A stretch of DNA of 64,000 bases from UBA4575 sp002386945 (GTDB lineage Bacteria; Pseudomonadota; Gammaproteobacteria; UBA4575): positions 478,448 to 542,447 of the forward strand of contig CALSUC010000002.1 of NCBI GenBank assembly GCA_943789445.1, given 5' to 3'. The notes beneath the pieces are model-generated. The model saw only the letters and a program-made list of their open reading frames with translations, did no database searches and was not told the origin of the DNA. The position numbers and the translations under genes were made by a program. Below are positions 8,646 to 16,879 of the stretch, in pieces (the first letter of the stretch is position 1; each line of letters opens with the position of its first letter).

Positions 8646-9410
8646 ATGAGTGAGAGTGAGTTAAGCGATCAGCAGCTGTTGCGTTATAGTCGACAGATTA
8701 TGTTGCCACAGCTAGATGTGTCTGGGCAGCAGCGTCTATTAGATGCGCGTGTACTGATATTAGGTGCTGGTGGCTTAGGTTGTCCGTTAGCCCTATACCT
8801 AGCAAGCAGCGGTGTTGGACATATCACTATCGTTGATGATGATGTGGTTGAACTCTCTAATCTGCAGCGTCAAATTCTATATACCGACGCTGATGTTGGT
8901 CGACTTAAAGCTGAAGTGGTATGTGAACGTTTGGCGGTCGTTAATCCAGAGGTCACAGTAAATGCTATTTGTCAGCGGCCGAATTCAGAAGACTTGAGCC
9001 GCCTGATTAAGGAGGTCGACTTGGTCTTAGATGGTACCGATAACTTCACTTCTCGCTATCAGCATAACCGTGCATGTATAGCACTGAAAAAGCCGTTGTT
9101 GTCAGCCTCTGTTATCCGCTTTGAAGGCCAGTTAATGTACTTTCATCCGACTATGGATGGCCCTTGCTATGCCTGTCTTTATCCTTCAGCTAATGATGTG
9201 GATGAAAACTGTAGTGAAAATGGTGTGTTAGCGCCGGTTGCAGGTGTTATGGCGACGGCAATGGCGACAGAGGCCTTAAAGCAACTTTTGAAAATAGGGG
9301 CTAGCAGTATCGGCCGTCTGCATTTATTTGATGCGTTAGCCATGGAATGGCGCACAGTAAAGGTCAAGGCTGATCCTGAATGTTCTGATTGCGCCACATG
9401 CCGAATCTAA
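8646..9410 (+). CDS. moeB: MoeB/ThiF-type sulfur-carrier adenylyltransferase
   Basis: This 254-residue E1-like enzyme adenylates the C-terminal Gly-Gly of MoaD (or ThiS). The nucleotide-binding loop LGAGGLGCP, the acidic pocket VDDDVVELSNLQRQ, and DGTDNF are all present. A zinc site is formed by CYAC near residue 178 and CSDCATC at the end. A Cys equivalent to the ThiF/MoeB mobile Cys is in NCSENGVLAP. The choice of moeB over thiF rests on the nearby mobAB and moa genes and no thi genes. The next gene overlaps its 3' end. Confidence 0.88.
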   Translation: MSESELSDQQLLRYSRQIMLPQLDVSGQQRLLDARVLILGAGGLGCPLALYLASSGVGHITIVDDDVVELSNLQRQILYTDADVGRLKAEVVCERLAVVNPEVTVNAICQRPNSEDLSRLIKEVDLVLDGTDNFTSRYQHNRACIALKKPLLSASVIRFEGQLMYFHPTMDGPCYACLYPSANDVDENCSENGVLAPVAGVMATAMATEALKQLLKIGASSIGRLHLFDALAMEWRTVKVKADPECSDCATCRI

Positions 9411-10753
9411 AGCTAAGTCGCTGGCATGACTATGTTTGGGCTAGCGAGCTCACTGCCGTAGGCCCACTCCAACAAATCTTAATCCGCTGCCTGCGTTTCT
9501 TGCAGACCTTGATGTTGGAACTATCCGATGGGCAGCTTAATTTGCGTGCCATGTCACTAGTTTTTACCACCATACTTTCTTTTGTGCCGCTATTAGCCGT
9601 GAGCTTTTCAGTGCTGAAAGCCTTTGGTGTGCATGGACAGATTGAGCCTTTGTTACTAGCTGTGTTTAGTCATTTAGGTGATCGTGGACCAGAAATTAGC
9701 GCGACGATTATTGGCTTTGTCGATAATGTTCGAGTTGGCTTATTAGGTGCTGTAGGTATCGCATTCTTATTTTATTCAGTAATTTCTCTGCTACAGAAAA
9801 TCGAAGAGGCCTTTAACTACACTTGGTATGTTGGGCGACTACGTGCCTTGAACGAACGCTTTAGTCGTTATCTCAGTGTGGTGTTGGTTGGCCCAGTATT
9901 AGTGTTTGCTGGTATCGCCTTGACGGCAAAACTATTGAACAACGAGGTGGCGCAAAGCGTTAATGATCTATCGGTCATGAAGGATATGCTACATATGTTA
10001 GCCAACGCCTTGCCTTATGTGTGTGTGATCTCTGCCTTTACCTTTGCCTATTATTTTGTACCAAACACTAAGGTTCAGTTTCGTGCTGCCTTAGTCGGGG
10101 GGGTAGTAGCGGGAGTTCTGTGGCAGTCGGTGGGCTGGATCTATGCGGTCTCTATTGCTAATGCCTCGGCACAAGTAGCGATCTATGCTGGCTTTGCAGT
10201 GCTTTTCTTCTTTATGTTCTGGCTTTATTTGAATTGGTTTGTGTTGCTTTTGGGTTCGAGTATTGCCTATCTTTATCAGCACCCAGAAAGACGTTATTTC
10301 GATGCCAATGAGTTCCAAAGTAAAGATATCTACACTGAGGAATGTCTCAGCATGGATGTGCTGCTAATTATCGCGCAGCAATATTATCTGAAACAAGAGC
10401 CAGTGACTGAAACGCAATTGGCTGAACGTTGTCATTGCAGTTTACCCGCGTTGAGAGCAGTGCTTGCACAGTTGTTCGCACACCATTTCATTGTTCCCGT
10501 CGACACACCTGGAGGGGGTTATGTTCCTGCCTTGCCAGCAGAAGATCTTAGTTTAGCTCAGGTATATTTGGCGATACGACACCGCAGACCAGCATCCGAT
10601 AGGATTAAGGCGACTGCTGAAATGGATCCATCGCAGATGCATGTGATTGATCGGGTAGAGCAAATGGTAAGTAATGGCTTAGCGCAACAGACACTGAAAG
10701 ATTTAATCTCTAGTGGCCAGCCAAATAGTGTTTCAACACTCTCCAGCAAATAA
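9398..10753 (+). CDS. YihY/BrkB-family inner-membrane protein
   Basis: This protein of about 451 residues is a YihY-family integral membrane protein, formerly called ribonuclease BN by mistake. The conserved N-terminal LRAMSLVFTTILSFVPLLAV helix is followed by about five more membrane helices up to residue 300. A soluble C-terminal tail of about 150 residues looks like a winged helix (ETQLAERCHCSLPALRAVLA). I start it at ATG 9398, overlapping moeB by 13 bases; a TTG three codons earlier is possible. The overlap suggests translational coupling with moeB. The function of the family is unclear. Confidence 0.85.
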   Translation: MPNLKLSRWHDYVWASELTAVGPLQQILIRCLRFLQTLMLELSDGQLNLRAMSLVFTTILSFVPLLAVSFSVLKAFGVHGQIEPLLLAVFSHLGDRGPEISATIIGFVDNVRVGLLGAVGIAFLFYSVISLLQKIEEAFNYTWYVGRLRALNERFSRYLSVVLVGPVLVFAGIALTAKLLNNEVAQSVNDLSVMKDMLHMLANALPYVCVISAFTFAYYFVPNTKVQFRAALVGGVVAGVLWQSVGWIYAVSIANASAQVAIYAGFAVLFFFMFWLYLNWFVLLLGSSIAYLYQHPERRYFDANEFQSKDIYTEECLSMDVLLIIAQQYYLKQEPVTETQLAERCHCSLPALRAVLAQLFAHHFIVPVDTPGGGYVPALPAEDLSLAQVYLAIRHRRPASDRIKATAEMDPSQMHVIDRVEQMVSNGLAQQTLKDLISSGQPNSVSTLSSK

Positions 10754-10766
10754 TTAAAAGACTAGT

Positions 10767-11969
10767 ATGAGCAACCTGCAAAACGAACCACATAAAATCA
10801 TTCAGCTTGCCGAATGTAAGATTACCCTACTGGGCACAGCGCATGTTTCTAGGCAAAGTGTAGAGGCCGTTAAAGAGCAGATTGTTAGCGGTGACTATGA
10901 TGCGGTTGCAATAGAGCTTTGTGATAGCCGTTATGCCTCGATGAATGATGCCAAAGGCTATGCGGAGATGGATTTATTCGCTGTTATTAAACAGGGGAAG
11001 GCGAGCATGGTTGCCGCTAGCCTAGCCTTAGGTGCCTATCAACAACGCATAGCTGAACAATTTGATATCCAGCCCGGTGCAGAGATGAAGATAGCGAGTG
11101 AGTTAGCTCAGGCGCAAGCACTACCACTGTTGTTGATTGACCGTGATGTGGGTATTACTTTGAAAAAGGTCTATCGCAGCATCCCGTGGTGGCGAAAAAT
11201 GACTGTAGTGTCAGGTTTGATTGCGAGTCTCTTCAGTCGTGAAAAAGTGTCTGAAGAAGAAATAGAACAGTTAAAACAAGGGGATATTCTTGAGAATGCA
11301 TTTAGCCAATTCTCAGAATCGGCCGATGATTTATTACAACCTTTAATCGCTGAACGTGATGAATATATGGCGGCTAAGATCTTGAGCGCTATTCAGTCGA
11401 ATACATATCAACATCTTTTGGTTGTGGTTGGGGCCGGTCATTTGGCCGGTCTTTTAGCACATCTGCAGCAGGGACTGAGTGCTCCTATGAGCCGTGTGCA
11501 AGAGTTGCAGCAGATACCGCCCAGTAATCGTATACTGCCCTATGTGCCGTGGTTGATTGTGTTATTAGTGATGATTGGTTTTGCTTTTGGCTTTAATAAA
11601 AGCTCGGAATTAGGTTGGAGCTTAGTACTCGATTGGATCCTGATTAATGGTGGTTTATCGGCCGCTGGTACCCTGCTTGCAGGAGGGCATTTTTTGACTG
11701 TGGTGGTGGCATTTTTTGCAGCCCCATTAACATCATTGAATCCAGCAATTGGGGCAGGGGTGGTCACGGCTAGCGCTGAGATCTATCTACGTAAGCCAAT
11801 GGTTCAAGACTTCCAGCAGTTACGTAATGACAGTACTAGTTTTTCTGGTTGGCGTGGTAACCGAGTAGCCAGAGTAATACTGGTGTTTCTATTGAGCACG
11901 GTTGGTTCGGCCTTGGGTACCTACATTGCTGGGTTTCAAATCTTAGACAGTCTGTCTACCGCATACTAA
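10767..11969 (+). CDS. TraB/PrgY-family membrane protein
   Basis: This 400-residue protein has an N-terminal TraB domain. It shows LLGTAHVSRQS at about residues 19-29 and AIELCDSRY near 48, and VVVGAGHLAGL near residue 220 closes the domain. The C-terminal third carries several membrane helices. TraB/PrgY relatives include the pheromone-shutdown protein of enterococcal plasmids and are proposed to be membrane-bound peptidases, but biochemistry is thin. It begins 13 bases after the YihY gene, so both probably share a transcript. Confidence 0.85.
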   Translation: MSNLQNEPHKIIQLAECKITLLGTAHVSRQSVEAVKEQIVSGDYDAVAIELCDSRYASMNDAKGYAEMDLFAVIKQGKASMVAASLALGAYQQRIAEQFDIQPGAEMKIASELAQAQALPLLLIDRDVGITLKKVYRSIPWWRKMTVVSGLIASLFSREKVSEEEIEQLKQGDILENAFSQFSESADDLLQPLIAERDEYMAAKILSAIQSNTYQHLLVVVGAGHLAGLLAHLQQGLSAPMSRVQELQQIPPSNRILPYVPWLIVLLVMIGFAFGFNKSSELGWSLVLDWILINGGLSAAGTLLAGGHFLTVVVAFFAAPLTSLNPAIGAGVVTASAEIYLRKPMVQDFQQLRNDSTSFSGWRGNRVARVILVFLLSTVGSALGTYIAGFQILDSLSTAY

Positions 11970-12025
11970 TCAATTTAGCTGTGCTGATATTTTCAGCAGG
12001 GCTGGAGAGATTCACTGTAACGTCT

Positions 12026-12829
12026 ATGATATCGATTGAATTTATATTAGCGCTCTTACTATTAGGTGTCGTGGTAGGCTTTTTTGCTGGCTTATTTGGA
12101 ATTGGTGGTGGAGGCATTATGGTGCCTATCCTAACCAGCCTCTTTCTTTGGCAATCTGTGCCATTAGAGCAGGTAGTCCATCTTGCTTTAGGCACGTCGA
12201 TGGCCTGTATCATCATGACAGCCATCGCAAGCTTGCGTGCGCATCATGCGCGGGGTGGTGTGCGATGGCCTATCGTACGTCTGATGACGCCGGGTGTGCT
12301 ATTGGGGACCTTTGTAGGAGCCTTCTTAGCCTCCATTCTCAGCACACAATATCTGGCCATCTTTTTCACCCTATTTATGGCCTTTATCGCCTTGCAGATG
12401 TTTCGTTCAGAGCCTGGCCAAAGTCGTCATGCCGATATTAATGGGCTTGGCATTCATGGGGTATCACTATCTATTGGATCACTATCTGCGTTGGTGGCGA
12501 TAGGGGGTGGCTCATTGACAGTGCCTTATCTGCTTTGGCGTCATATTGATATTAAGACTGCGATTGGTACTTCAGCAGCGGTGGGTCTGCCGATTGCATT
12601 GGCCGGTAGCAGTGGTTACTTGGTGGCAGGCTGGGGGGTTGCGATAGAGCAAGAGTGGGTCTTGGGCTACATTTACCTGCCTGCAGTTATAGCCATTTCT
12701 ATAGCCAGCTCATTGACTGCACCACTGGGTGCTAGGGCAGCACATGCCTTGCCCACGGGGCTACTTAAAAAGCTATTTGGTGTGTGCATGTTAGTGCTGA
12801 GCCTGCAGATGTTAATCAGCGTGATGTAA
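12026..12829 (+). CDS. TauE/SafE-family sulfite or anion exporter
   Basis: This membrane protein of about 267 residues has roughly eight helices. The family hallmark GxFGIGGGGIMVPIL loop is near residues 25-40, and the second half-repeat GGGSLTVPYL is near 155. Relatives export sulfite, sulfoacetate or related anions, but the substrate is unknown here. The start is uncertain: I prefer ATG 12026, while a GTG at 11981 would add 15 residues. It follows the TraB gene by about 56 bases on the same strand. Confidence 0.85.
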   Translation: MISIEFILALLLLGVVVGFFAGLFGIGGGGIMVPILTSLFLWQSVPLEQVVHLALGTSMACIIMTAIASLRAHHARGGVRWPIVRLMTPGVLLGTFVGAFLASILSTQYLAIFFTLFMAFIALQMFRSEPGQSRHADINGLGIHGVSLSIGSLSALVAIGGGSLTVPYLLWRHIDIKTAIGTSAAVGLPIALAGSSGYLVAGWGVAIEQEWVLGYIYLPAVIAISIASSLTAPLGARAAHALPTGLLKKLFGVCMLVLSLQMLISVM

Positions 12830-12849
12830 GCTCAGATTAATGGCTTAGA

Positions 12850-14946
12850 TTAGTTAGCAGCAGTTTGCTTTAGTGGTTGAATCGCTTGGCTTTTACGGTT
12901 CCAGAAGATCTTCAAATCATGTGCAATTTCTGCCGCCTCTAATAGCAGCACATCATTTTCTGGATCGATCTTGTTATCTTCGTCAAAGCTTTCTTCGTCC
13001 TGACTGTCTTTAATACCAAGTGCGGTTTCAAATTCTTTACGTTTGCTTTCTAGTTCATCAAAGCGTTTTTTACGTGTGGTCTCGTTTAGAGAGACGGTCT
13101 TGCGATCTGTTAGGGTCTCATTTAACTCAAATAACTTGACCATGGTTTGATAGCGTTGGTTATCAGCAACACGTGTTAAGTGCTGTTTATCTAACTGGTC
13201 AATTACACTGCGAGCAATGACCTGACCTAAGTAACTTGCAGGTGTGATCTGGCTCCAAGGTAAGGCGTTCTTTAAGCTACGCTCACCTCGTTCACTGACT
13301 TTGATCCCTTCAACATAGTTGATATCAGGCAATACGCCCTTATGTTGTGTGCTACCACCATCGACACGGAAATACTGTGCAATAGTAGCCTTGAGCTGAC
13401 CTAGCTTAGCTTTTTTACTTCGGCTAAAGCGATTTAGATCTATTAGTTGTTGTACCGAGCCTTTGCCATATGTGGCCTCACCAACAACGACTGCGCGACC
13501 ATAGTCTTGTAGGGCGCTGGCAACGATCTCTGAAGCAGATGCACTAAAGCGATCGACTAAGACAACTAAAGGACCATCATAGGAAACACCTTTTTTGAGA
13601 TCTTTGTGAATTTCTAGATTGCCACTAGAGTCTTGTACTTGCACTACTGGGCCATGATCAATGAAGAGACCAGCAAGATTGGTTGCTTCAATCAGAGAGC
13701 CGCCGCCGTTAGAGCGCAAATCTAATATCAGCGTATCAATATCTTCATCTTTTAGTTCATTAAGCAGTTGGTCTACGTCTCTGGTTGTGCTGCGGTAATT
13801 TTTCTCACCTTTTTGGTAGGCAGCAAAATCCATATAGAAAGTAGGGATGGTAATGACACCGATCTTGCTACTGTCAGTTTCATGATTGATCTCTAAGACG
13901 GTTTTTTGTGCGGCCTGTTCTTCTAACTTAATCTTATTACGAGTCAAACTTATCTCTTCAGGGACGGCAGCATCACCTTGTTCACCACGAAGAAGTTGAA
14001 GTCTAACAACGGTACCTTTTTTGCCTCGAATCAGATCGACTACTTCATCTAAACGCCAGCCAACAACATCAACAAAATTTTCTTCATCGACTTGTGCGAT
14101 ACCAATAATGCGATCTTTAGATTTTAATAAACCACTGAGATCAGCTGGCCCGCCAGGGATGACGCGGCTAACCAGAGTGTATTCTCCATCTAAACGTAGC
14201 ATTGCGCCTATACCCTCTAGCGATAGCGACATGCGGATCTCAAAGTTGTCGTAGCTGCGTGGGGATAAATAGCTGGTGTGTGGGTCTATGCTGGTAGCAA
14301 AGGCATTGATAAATAATTGATAGACATCGTTTGAATTTAACTGATGACTACGTTTATTTATGCCTTCATAGCGTTTCTTTAAGGTTGTCTTGATTTCATC
14401 TGCTGTCTTGCCCGCTAGGTGCAATGATAAGACATCGTTCTTTACACGTTTACGCCATATATCGTTTTGTTCAAGTTGGCTATTGGGCCAAGAGGCCTCC
14501 TCGCGATTGATTAGGAAGACTTCATCTTTAGAGAAGTCAAAATCAGTTTCAAGTAGGGATAAGGCATAGTTCACGCGTTCACTAACACGTTGTTGATAGA
14601 GGGCAAAAAAGGAATAAGGTGCTCTGAGATCAGCGTTCAGTAAAAAGTCATCTAGCAGGTAGCGATATTGTTCAAAGTTTTGGATGTCGCTGGCTAGAAA
14701 GTAATTCTTTCCTGAGTCTAAGCTCTCTATAAAATGACTGTGTATTTTGTCTGAAAAGGCATCATCTAAATCAAATTTGCGATAATGGTAACGTTGTAGA
14801 AAATTAGTAATGAGGCTAGTTGCTTTCAGATGCACATCTGTTGGGCTCATCAGCACTGTGTCTGTATTGTTGTTGCTTAAGCTGTTGCTGCTTGCGAACA
14901 GGGATGACAGGATCAGTAAAGCCAGAACGATATTTTTTCTAAACAC
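12850..14946 (-). CDS. prc: periplasmic carboxy-terminal processing protease Prc
   Basis: This 698-residue S41 peptidase starts with a signal peptide (LALLILSSLFASSNS). An N-terminal Tsp-type domain, a PDZ domain at about residues 235-325 and the protease core follow. The Ser nucleophile is in FSASASEIVAS and the general-base Lys in GEATYGKGSVQQ, the same spacing as in E. coli Prc. The C-terminal DUF3340-like region is rich in charged residues. Prc degrades misfolded or tagged periplasmic proteins and processes cell-wall hydrolases. It is monocistronic. Confidence 0.93.
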   Translation of the reverse strand: MFRKNIVLALLILSSLFASSNSLSNNNTDTVLMSPTDVHLKATSLITNFLQRYHYRKFDLDDAFSDKIHSHFIESLDSGKNYFLASDIQNFEQYRYLLDDFLLNADLRAPYSFFALYQQRVSERVNYALSLLETDFDFSKDEVFLINREEASWPNSQLEQNDIWRKRVKNDVLSLHLAGKTADEIKTTLKKRYEGINKRSHQLNSNDVYQLFINAFATSIDPHTSYLSPRSYDNFEIRMSLSLEGIGAMLRLDGEYTLVSRVIPGGPADLSGLLKSKDRIIGIAQVDEENFVDVVGWRLDEVVDLIRGKKGTVVRLQLLRGEQGDAAVPEEISLTRNKIKLEEQAAQKTVLEINHETDSSKIGVITIPTFYMDFAAYQKGEKNYRSTTRDVDQLLNELKDEDIDTLILDLRSNGGGSLIEATNLAGLFIDHGPVVQVQDSSGNLEIHKDLKKGVSYDGPLVVLVDRFSASASEIVASALQDYGRAVVVGEATYGKGSVQQLIDLNRFSRSKKAKLGQLKATIAQYFRVDGGSTQHKGVLPDINYVEGIKVSERGERSLKNALPWSQITPASYLGQVIARSVIDQLDKQHLTRVADNQRYQTMVKLFELNETLTDRKTVSLNETTRKKRFDELESKRKEFETALGIKDSQDEESFDEDNKIDPENDVLLLEAAEIAHDLKIFWNRKSQAIQPLKQTAAN

Positions 14947-15143
14947 TATGTATGGGCCTTCTTAAGAGGACGCCGTTAGGCGGGTTACAGTGGTTCTAGT
15001 ATATGCGTATTTCTAAAGCAGTACGAGGCAAGCTACAGCCACTTAGTTCCTTATCTGTACAATATGGTGCAGGGTGTTGGCTAGTCAGAGCCTAAAATCT
15101 GATTTAGTATGCGCGCCTGTCTATTGATTAAACTAATCATCAG

Positions 15144-15162
15144 ATGGGTTTTTTGAACCCAT
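15144..15162. repeat. short inverted repeat upstream of thioesterase gene
   Basis: Arms ATGGGTT and AACCCAT flank a TTTTG loop, ending 33 bases before the thioesterase start. It could be an operator or a leader hairpin. There is no further support. Confidence 0.25.
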
Positions 15163-15195
15163 AGATCTGAGTCTATGCAATTTGAGGAGTGCAGT

Positions 15196-15687
15196 ATGTC
15201 TGAAGCACAAGAAAAGTCTCTTTTTATGACGCGTCTAATGACGCCTGATATGGCTAACTTTTCCGGTAAAGTACATGGTGGAGCGTTACTCAAGGTATTA
15301 GATGAAGCAGCTTATTCTTGCGCCTCACGCTACTGCAAGGCTTATGTAGTGACGGCTGCACTAGATCACGTGGGCTTTAAACGCGCGGTTATGGTGGGTG
15401 ATCTGATTACATTTAAATGTAATGTTAACTATGTTGGTCGTTCCTCGATGGAGATCGGTATTCGGGTTGAAGCGGAAAACATCAAGAGCACGACTAAATA
15501 TCACGCCATCTCCTGTTACTTCACTATGGTAGCGGTTGATGATGATGGTAAGGGCTTAGAAGTACCACGCTTACAGCTTAACTCTGAAGAAGAGAAGAAA
15601 TTATTTGAAGCCGGCAAGATGCGTTGTGAAATGCGTAAAGAGATGGAACAGCGTAACCAAGAGTTACACGTCGGTCTGCCTGCCTAG
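15196..15687 (+). CDS. acyl-CoA thioesterase, hotdog fold (YciA-like)
   Basis: This 163-residue protein has a hotdog domain with the conserved NFSGKVHGGALLKVLDEAA segment near residues 22-40 and a typical VGDLITFKCNVNYVGRSSMEI strand-turn region. It hydrolyses acyl-CoA in the cytosol. GAGGAG lies eight bases before the ATG at 15196, which is why I reject the in-frame ATG seven codons earlier. A charged helical tail (EEKKLFEAGKMRCEMRKEME) is common in this subfamily. It is convergent with the aminotransferase gene, nine bases away. Confidence 0.88.
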   Translation: MSEAQEKSLFMTRLMTPDMANFSGKVHGGALLKVLDEAAYSCASRYCKAYVVTAALDHVGFKRAVMVGDLITFKCNVNYVGRSSMEIGIRVEAENIKSTTKYHAISCYFTMVAVDDDGKGLEVPRLQLNSEEEKKLFEAGKMRCEMRKEMEQRNQELHVGLPA

Positions 15688-15696
15688 GCTCTAACT

Positions 15697-16875
15697 TTAG
15701 GCGAGCTGCTGCAAGCCCTTAATCAAGCGTTGCATGCCGATATCGACGTTGTCTGAAGTCAGTGCACCATAAGAAACCCTAAGATAACCCTCTGTTGCAA
15801 AGGCGCTACCAGGAATGGTGGCGACGCCATTTTCACGTATTAAATGATGAGCGGTTTCTAGATCGCTAAGCCTGCTTTGAATGCGTGCAAAGATATAAAA
15901 AGCGCCCTCTGACTGTACTCTTTGGCGCAAGACCCCTGAATCATTTAAGGCCTGTAAGCACAGTGCACGTGAGTTTTTGATCTCATTTAAGTGTGTTTGT
16001 AAGTAATGCGTATCGGCCTGCAAAGCGCCTAAGGCGGCAAGCTGAGAGACGATTGGGGGTGATATTAAGACCGTGTCTTGAACCTTGCGCAGCGTGTCTG
16101 CGAGCTCGGCAGGTACTAACATATAGCCCACACGCCAACCAGCAAAGCCATAGGCCTTGGAGAAGGAATAGAGGCTGATCGTATGGGCGGCGCTATTGTT
16201 CAAGCTAGCAGCAGAAAAATGTTCGGTGTCTTCAAACACAAAGTCTTCATAAGCTTCATCTGAAATATGATAAAGGCCATGTTGCTCGCACAGTTGATTG
16301 ATTTCAGTCAGTTCTTCTTGGCTGTAGACTGCGGCACTCGGGTTATTAGGTGAAACAGTCACTATCGCTTTAGTGCGTGCTGTGATGTTGTTTTTGATGG
16401 CATCTAGATCAGGATGAAAATTGTCTAAGGTAGGTGTTAATACTGCTTTAGCATTAGCCAGAGTAATGGCCATCTCATGATTGAAATAGAACGGCGTCAG
16501 CAGGATAACCTCATCATCTGGGTCGAGCAGGGCCAACATCAAAGAGCTAAAGGCCATATTCGAGCCGGCAGTGACAAAGATTTCTTGCCCTTGATCAAAG
16601 CGGATCTGATTTTTTTGTTCAAGCTTGTGGCGTAAAGCGGCTACTAGCTCTGGGATACCTTGTACCGGTCCATAGAGGTCCAGCTGTTTCTCATGTAAGC
16701 GATCTTCTACTGCCGCTAGAGCTTCTTGAGGCGGAGAGAAAAAGGCAATGCCCTGACCTAATGAAATAGTCCCGGGGTGCTGACGAACCCAGCCATTGAT
16801 GGTTGGAATAATAGGGCTTCTAACCGCTGCACTACGTGCGCTGGGGCTGAGAAGGGCTGGAGTGGTGTCAGGCAT
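15697..16875 (-). CDS. PLP-dependent class I/II aminotransferase
   Basis: This 392-residue fold-type I aminotransferase has the PLP Lys in YSFSKAYGFAGWRVGYM near residue 235, a NNPSA motif near 175 and a late substrate-binding Arg in YLRVSYG. It resembles the aspartate/aromatic aminotransferase group (AspC-like of Thermus type). I start it at ATG 16875, four bases after the upstream gene's stop; longer open reading inside that gene would give an unlikely N-terminus. It is cotranscribed with the VWA/J-domain cluster, which may be coincidence. Confidence 0.88.
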   Translation of the reverse strand: MPDTTPALLSPSARSAAVRSPIIPTINGWVRQHPGTISLGQGIAFFSPPQEALAAVEDRLHEKQLDLYGPVQGIPELVAALRHKLEQKNQIRFDQGQEIFVTAGSNMAFSSLMLALLDPDDEVILLTPFYFNHEMAITLANAKAVLTPTLDNFHPDLDAIKNNITARTKAIVTVSPNNPSAAVYSQEELTEINQLCEQHGLYHISDEAYEDFVFEDTEHFSAASLNNSAAHTISLYSFSKAYGFAGWRVGYMLVPAELADTLRKVQDTVLISPPIVSQLAALGALQADTHYLQTHLNEIKNSRALCLQALNDSGVLRQRVQSEGAFYIFARIQSRLSDLETAHHLIRENGVATIPGSAFATEGYLRVSYGALTSDNVDIGMQRLIKGLQQLA

Positions 16876-16879
16876 GGCG